DNA of 17,418 bases from the NCBI GenBank assembly GCA_964534315.1, contig CAZHOV010000120.1:1-17418 (forward strand), written 5' to 3'. The notes under the pieces were generated by a model. The model did no database searches. It was not told where the DNA came from and saw only the letters and a program-made list of their open reading frames with translations. Position numbers and translations under genes: made by a program. This DNA comes from CAZHOV01 sp964534315. GTDB taxonomy: Bacteria; Bacteroidota; Bacteroidia; Chitinophagales; Saprospiraceae. Of this stretch, positions 14,937-17,418 are shown one piece after another (position 1 is the stretch's first letter; every line of letters starts with the position of its first letter).

Positions 14937-15482
14937 ATGGTGAAAAAGACTTTATTATTAGCTCTTATCCTTGTTTTTGCTTCCTTAACAACGATTCAAT
15001 TGAAAGGAAGCCCTGGGTATGATTCAAAGGATAGCATTTCGGTTTATATCTTTTTACATGAATCGTGTATCATAAGTCAATATTATACCTTGCCGCTACG
15101 AGAAATGCATCAGCAATATGGCAATGATCACATTCAGTTCATAGGGCTTTTTCCAAATTTCTCTTCCAAACCCGAAAAAATGCAGGCATTCAAAGAAACC
15201 TATAATGTTCCCTTTGAATTAAAGACCGATTATTACCATACTAAAAAGGAATTATTTGGCGCGACAGTTACTCCAGAGGTAGTTGTGTACAATGAATCAA
15301 AAGGAGAAATTATATATAAGGGTCGTATTGATGATGCCTACGCGAGAGTGGGAAAAAGAAAGCGGGTCACGACGACTTCGGAGCTTAAGGATGTGCTAGA
15401 GGCGATTTCTAACAACCAACCCGTTACCGTTACAAATACACAAGCCATTGGCTGTTTTATTAATAAAAATAAATTGAACTAA
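14937..15482 (+). CDS. Secreted redoxin-like (thioredoxin-fold) protein
   Basis: The 181-residue protein has an N-terminal signal peptide or anchor (residues 3-22). The fold is thioredoxin-like: SVYIFLHESCIIS puts one cysteine at C44 in a C-x-x-S motif, a loop follows, and ATVTPEVVVY gives the cis-Pro at P113. IIYKGRIDDAYARVGKRK and the end QPVTVTNTQAIGCFI, with C173, are typical of redoxin-like proteins found with cytochrome c/copper monooxygenase partners, which in some phyla are fused to them. Having one active-site Cys plus a distant C-terminal Cys suggests a peroxiredoxin-like or metal-handling role rather than general disulfide reduction. It is 13 bases upstream of the monooxygenase-like gene, an evident operon. 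Confidence 0.8.
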   Translation: MVKKTLLLALILVFASLTTIQLKGSPGYDSKDSISVYIFLHESCIISQYYTLPLREMHQQYGNDHIQFIGLFPNFSSKPEKMQAFKETYNVPFELKTDYYHTKKELFGATVTPEVVVYNESKGEIIYKGRIDDAYARVGKRKRVTTTSELKDVLEAISNNQPVTVTNTQAIGCFINKNKLN

Positions 15483-15495
15483 TAAACCAACAAAC

Positions 15496-17073
15496 ATGAA
15501 AAAAACCATCTACCTCTTAGGATTCGTTCTATTTATGGCCTCCAATGCCGATGCTCAGGTTACCTTTAGTGAGCATATCGCTCCCATTATTTATAATAAT
15601 TGCACCTCCTGCCACCGGCCAGGGGAAATTGCTCCCTTTTCATTGACCAACTATAATGAAGTCGCTGCTTGGAGTAATATGATTCAATATGTTACTGAAA
15701 TCAAATACATGCCTCCATGGAAACCCGATAAAACCTACAGTCATTTTGTGGGCGAAAGTGGGCTGACGGATGATGAAATCCAATTGATTGCAGATTGGGT
15801 GAATGCAGGATCGCCACAGGGGAATCCAGACCTTGAGCCACCTCTTCCTATTTTTCCTACAGGCTCCCAATTAGGCACACCAGACCTCGTTCTGGAAATG
15901 GCGGAGGATTATTTTATAGAAGGAAATAATCAGGATGATTACCGGGTATTTGTCTTACCTACTGGTTTAACAGAAGATAAAGAAATTGCTGCCGTTGAAT
16001 TTCGGCCAGGCAATAAAAGTGCGGTACACCATGCACTATTAGCCTATGAGCTAAATGGGCAGGCGGCTGCGATGGATGCCCAGAGTCCTGGTTATGGTTA
16101 TGAAGCGTTTGGGGGCTTTGGTGTCCCCACTCAAGGCAACTTCACCGGATATACCCCTGGCATTCAAACGATTTTATTTCCTGAGGGCATTGGAACCACC
16201 TTACCTGTTGGTGCTGATATTCTAATCCAGGTCCATTATGCCCCCCTTCCTACCGATGAAACCGATAAATCCTCGCTGAACATCTTTTTTAAAGATGCTG
16301 ATGACCCTATAACTCGTGAGCTCCAACGGCTGCTTGTTTTACCCTTTAACCTTGATGATGGCTGGTTATCCTTTTCGATCCCTCCTGATGAAGTAAAATC
16401 CTTTCATGGCACTAGAGCGGTTACCGAGGATATTAGCCTGATCTCTGTTTATCCGCATAGTCATTATCTGGGTAAAGATTGGGAAATATTTGCACTTACG
16501 CCTACTAACGACACCATCAACATTATTCGGATCGAGGAATGGGATTTTAACTGGCAAGGCTCTTACACATTCGACCGGATGAAAAAAATTCCGGAAGGTT
16601 CCGTTATTCATATCAATGCTACTTATGACAATACTACAGATAATCCATACAACCCCAATTATCCCCCACAAACCGTAACCTGGGGTGAGGGTACATCTGA
16701 TGAAATGTATTTAGTGGGGATGACCTGGGTACCCTATCAATCAGGAGATGAAGATATTATTATTGGAGAGGAGGTAATAACTGATTTAAATAAAGTTGTG
16801 AGCGCATCAGAAAGTAAACTTTTCTTACCCTTTCCCAATCCAACGAGTGGAGAGGTGGTATTAAACTATTATTTAGAAGAAGCTCAAATGATAAGTATTG
16901 AGCTCTATAATACTCAAGGAGTAATGGTGAAGTCTATTGTAAACAGTGCTAATTATGCTTCAGGTAATCATACTATTAAATTTCATGTAGGGCAATTACC
17001 TGCGGGGGTTTATTCCATTCGCATGGGTAATGAAACCATGAATTTAACCAGGCCTTTAATCATTTCGAAATAG
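15496..17073 (+). CDS. T9SS-exported cytochrome c / PHM-like copper monooxygenase fusion
   Basis: The 525-residue protein has a signal peptide (1-20, ADA-Q). Residues 22-105 form a cytochrome c-like domain with one heme motif CTSCH (36-40) and a possible axial ligand M72 in YMPPW. Residues about 125-415 resemble the two-domain copper type II ascorbate-dependent monooxygenase (PHM/DBH-like). Candidate CuH ligands are H178-H179 (AVHHALL) and H247 (QVHYAP); candidate CuM ligands are H321, H323 (PHSHYLG) and M404 (EMYLVGM). Residues 440-525 are a type A T9SS sorting domain (FPNPTSGEVVL ... LPAGVYSIRM ... LIISK). The full copper ligand set suggests an active surface or extracellular oxygenase that receives electrons through its own heme; the substrate is unknown. 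It follows the redoxin gene by 13 bases and ends at a strong terminator. Confidence 0.88.
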   Translation: MKKTIYLLGFVLFMASNADAQVTFSEHIAPIIYNNCTSCHRPGEIAPFSLTNYNEVAAWSNMIQYVTEIKYMPPWKPDKTYSHFVGESGLTDDEIQLIADWVNAGSPQGNPDLEPPLPIFPTGSQLGTPDLVLEMAEDYFIEGNNQDDYRVFVLPTGLTEDKEIAAVEFRPGNKSAVHHALLAYELNGQAAAMDAQSPGYGYEAFGGFGVPTQGNFTGYTPGIQTILFPEGIGTTLPVGADILIQVHYAPLPTDETDKSSLNIFFKDADDPITRELQRLLVLPFNLDDGWLSFSIPPDEVKSFHGTRAVTEDISLISVYPHSHYLGKDWEIFALTPTNDTINIIRIEEWDFNWQGSYTFDRMKKIPEGSVIHINATYDNTTDNPYNPNYPPQTVTWGEGTSDEMYLVGMTWVPYQSGDEDIIIGEEVITDLNKVVSASESKLFLPFPNPTSGEVVLNYYLEEAQMISIELYNTQGVMVKSIVNSANYASGNHTIKFHVGQLPAGVYSIRMGNETMNLTRPLIISK

Positions 17074-17087
17074 TTTTAATAAAGTTG

Positions 17088-17133
17088 GACCAACACCTAA
17101 TTTGACGATTTTCGGGTGTTGGTCGTTTTTTTT
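17088..17133 (+). terminator. Intrinsic terminator of the redoxin/monooxygenase operon
   Basis: GACCAACACC (17088-17097) pairs with GGTGTTGGTC (17115-17124) around a 17-base loop, followed by G and eight T (17126-17133). This is a textbook rho-independent terminator 15 bases after the stop codon. Confidence 0.9.
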
Positions 17134-17327
17134 ACTCCGGTTTCAAAGTAGCCTTTTCCAGTGATTTGTATGTTGACTAAGCTAAAGTATGTGTTTGGCG
17201 TGCTTATCGGTAAAGGGCAACCGCTTTATACGCCTGAAGGGGGAGCCCGTACGCAAACCTTGTGTGCGGTTATGCCGGAGGATGAGCTTGTTGTTGGTGC
17301 TTATTTTGCAGATGGTGTTGTTCGGGT

Positions 17328-17347
17328 TGGGTGCCTGGAGGCACCCA
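17328..17347. repeat. Hairpin TGGGTGCC-TGGA-GGCACCCA
   Basis: An 8-bp perfect stem around a four-base TGGA loop, followed by TAATTTA. It is the first of three consecutive stems with nearly the same loop. Confidence 0.6.
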
Positions 17348-17354
17348 TAATTTA

Positions 17355-17410
17355 GGTTTGGACGAGGACGTCCAAACCAGCATTTGTTTTTTTGGACGAG
17401 GACGTCCAAA
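17355..17410. repeat. Tandem hairpin repeat, 34-bp period
   Basis: GGTTTGGACG-AGGA-CGTCCAAACC (17355-17378) is followed by TTTGGACG-AGGA-CGTCCAAA (17391-17410). The units share TTTGGACG, the AGGA loop, the right arm and the trailing AGCATT; starts of the shared part are 34 bases apart (17357 and 17391). The second copy reaches the window end, so the array may continue. Both copies can form stable stems on either strand. Confidence 0.75.
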
Positions 17411-17418
17411 CTAGCATT

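Larger units (their letters stand above)
17074..17418. other. Intergenic end region
   Basis: After the terminator at 17088 there is a more G/C-rich block (about 17200-17350) and then the hairpin array. A 64-codon ORF at 17161-17355 covers the block but has no recognisable domain or start signal. CCGTACGC (17247-17254) can pair with GTGTGCGG (17262-17269), so the block may form RNA structure. Its identity is unknown. Confidence 0.4.

Noticed and set aside
17243..17280. Resemblance to group II intron domain V (GAGCC...GCGGTT)
   Set aside because: The loop is not GNRA, the lower stem does not close as in domain V, and no reverse transcriptase or other intron domain is nearby in the window.
17161..17355. 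64-codon plus-strand ORF
   Set aside because: It starts with no visible ribosome-binding site, matches no domain I know, and its end lies inside a hairpin. I treat it as open by chance in G/C-rich structured DNA.
17328..17418. Possible CRISPR array
   Set aside because: Only two units are seen, the repeats are perfect hairpins, the space between them is 14 bases or fewer, and no cas gene is present.

Overview
The window looks like chromosomal DNA of a Bacteroidota bacterium, most likely from the Saprospiria (Lewinella/Haliscomenobacter-like). The supporting signs are two type IX secretion (T9SS) C-terminal sorting domains, Bacteroidota-style promoters (TTG plus TAnnTTTG), TlpA/DUF4369-type periplasmic proteins, a LytS/LytTR pair, and an ECF sigma factor coupled to a membrane anti-sigma/beta-barrel fusion. 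The phylum call is firm; the class call is inference. No rRNA, tRNA, CRISPR array, transposase or phage gene was seen.

Layout. 1-3300: a Crp/Fnr-type regulator; a 157-residue relic of apolipoprotein N-acyltransferase that has lost its whole catalytic domain; and a divergent pair made of a membrane SRPBCC protein (minus) and an AraC/OruR-type regulator (plus). 3413-8225 (minus): a three-gene operon, transcribed TlpA-like thioredoxin, then a LytS-type histidine kinase, then a LytTR response regulator. The kinase carries a DUF4369-like and a cysteine-free thioredoxin-like domain outside the membrane, so sensor and neighbouring enzyme share a fold. A twin palindromic site overlaps the operon's predicted promoter. 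8507-9065: a small T9SS-secreted protein broken by a one-base frameshift. 9371-10606: a lipoprotein of four cysteine-bracketed modules, each with two repeats. 10653-10951: a cluster of intergenic hairpins, including a second copy of an element also present at 3326. 10992-13035: an ECF sigma factor overlapping a protein with an anti-sigma-like N-terminus, one membrane span, a long periplasmic linker and an outer-membrane barrel, matching the dual-membrane-spanning anti-sigma (Dma) idea. 13426-14562 (minus): a parallel beta-helix protein with an IPTL-CTERM anchor. 14937-17073: a redoxin followed by a T9SS-exported cytochrome c/PHM-like copper monooxygenase. 17328-17410: tandem hairpins with near-identical loops.

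Themes. Much of the window concerns the cell envelope: periplasmic thiol and redox proteins, exported cargo, and two different routes for signalling across membranes. The most novel-looking item is the kinase with a degenerate TlpA-type sensor, made in one operon with a catalytically intact TlpA-like protein. The sigma/barrel-anti-sigma pair is the second. Several loci show decay: the truncated Lnt, the frameshifted T9SS cargo and short signal-peptide-like ORFs.
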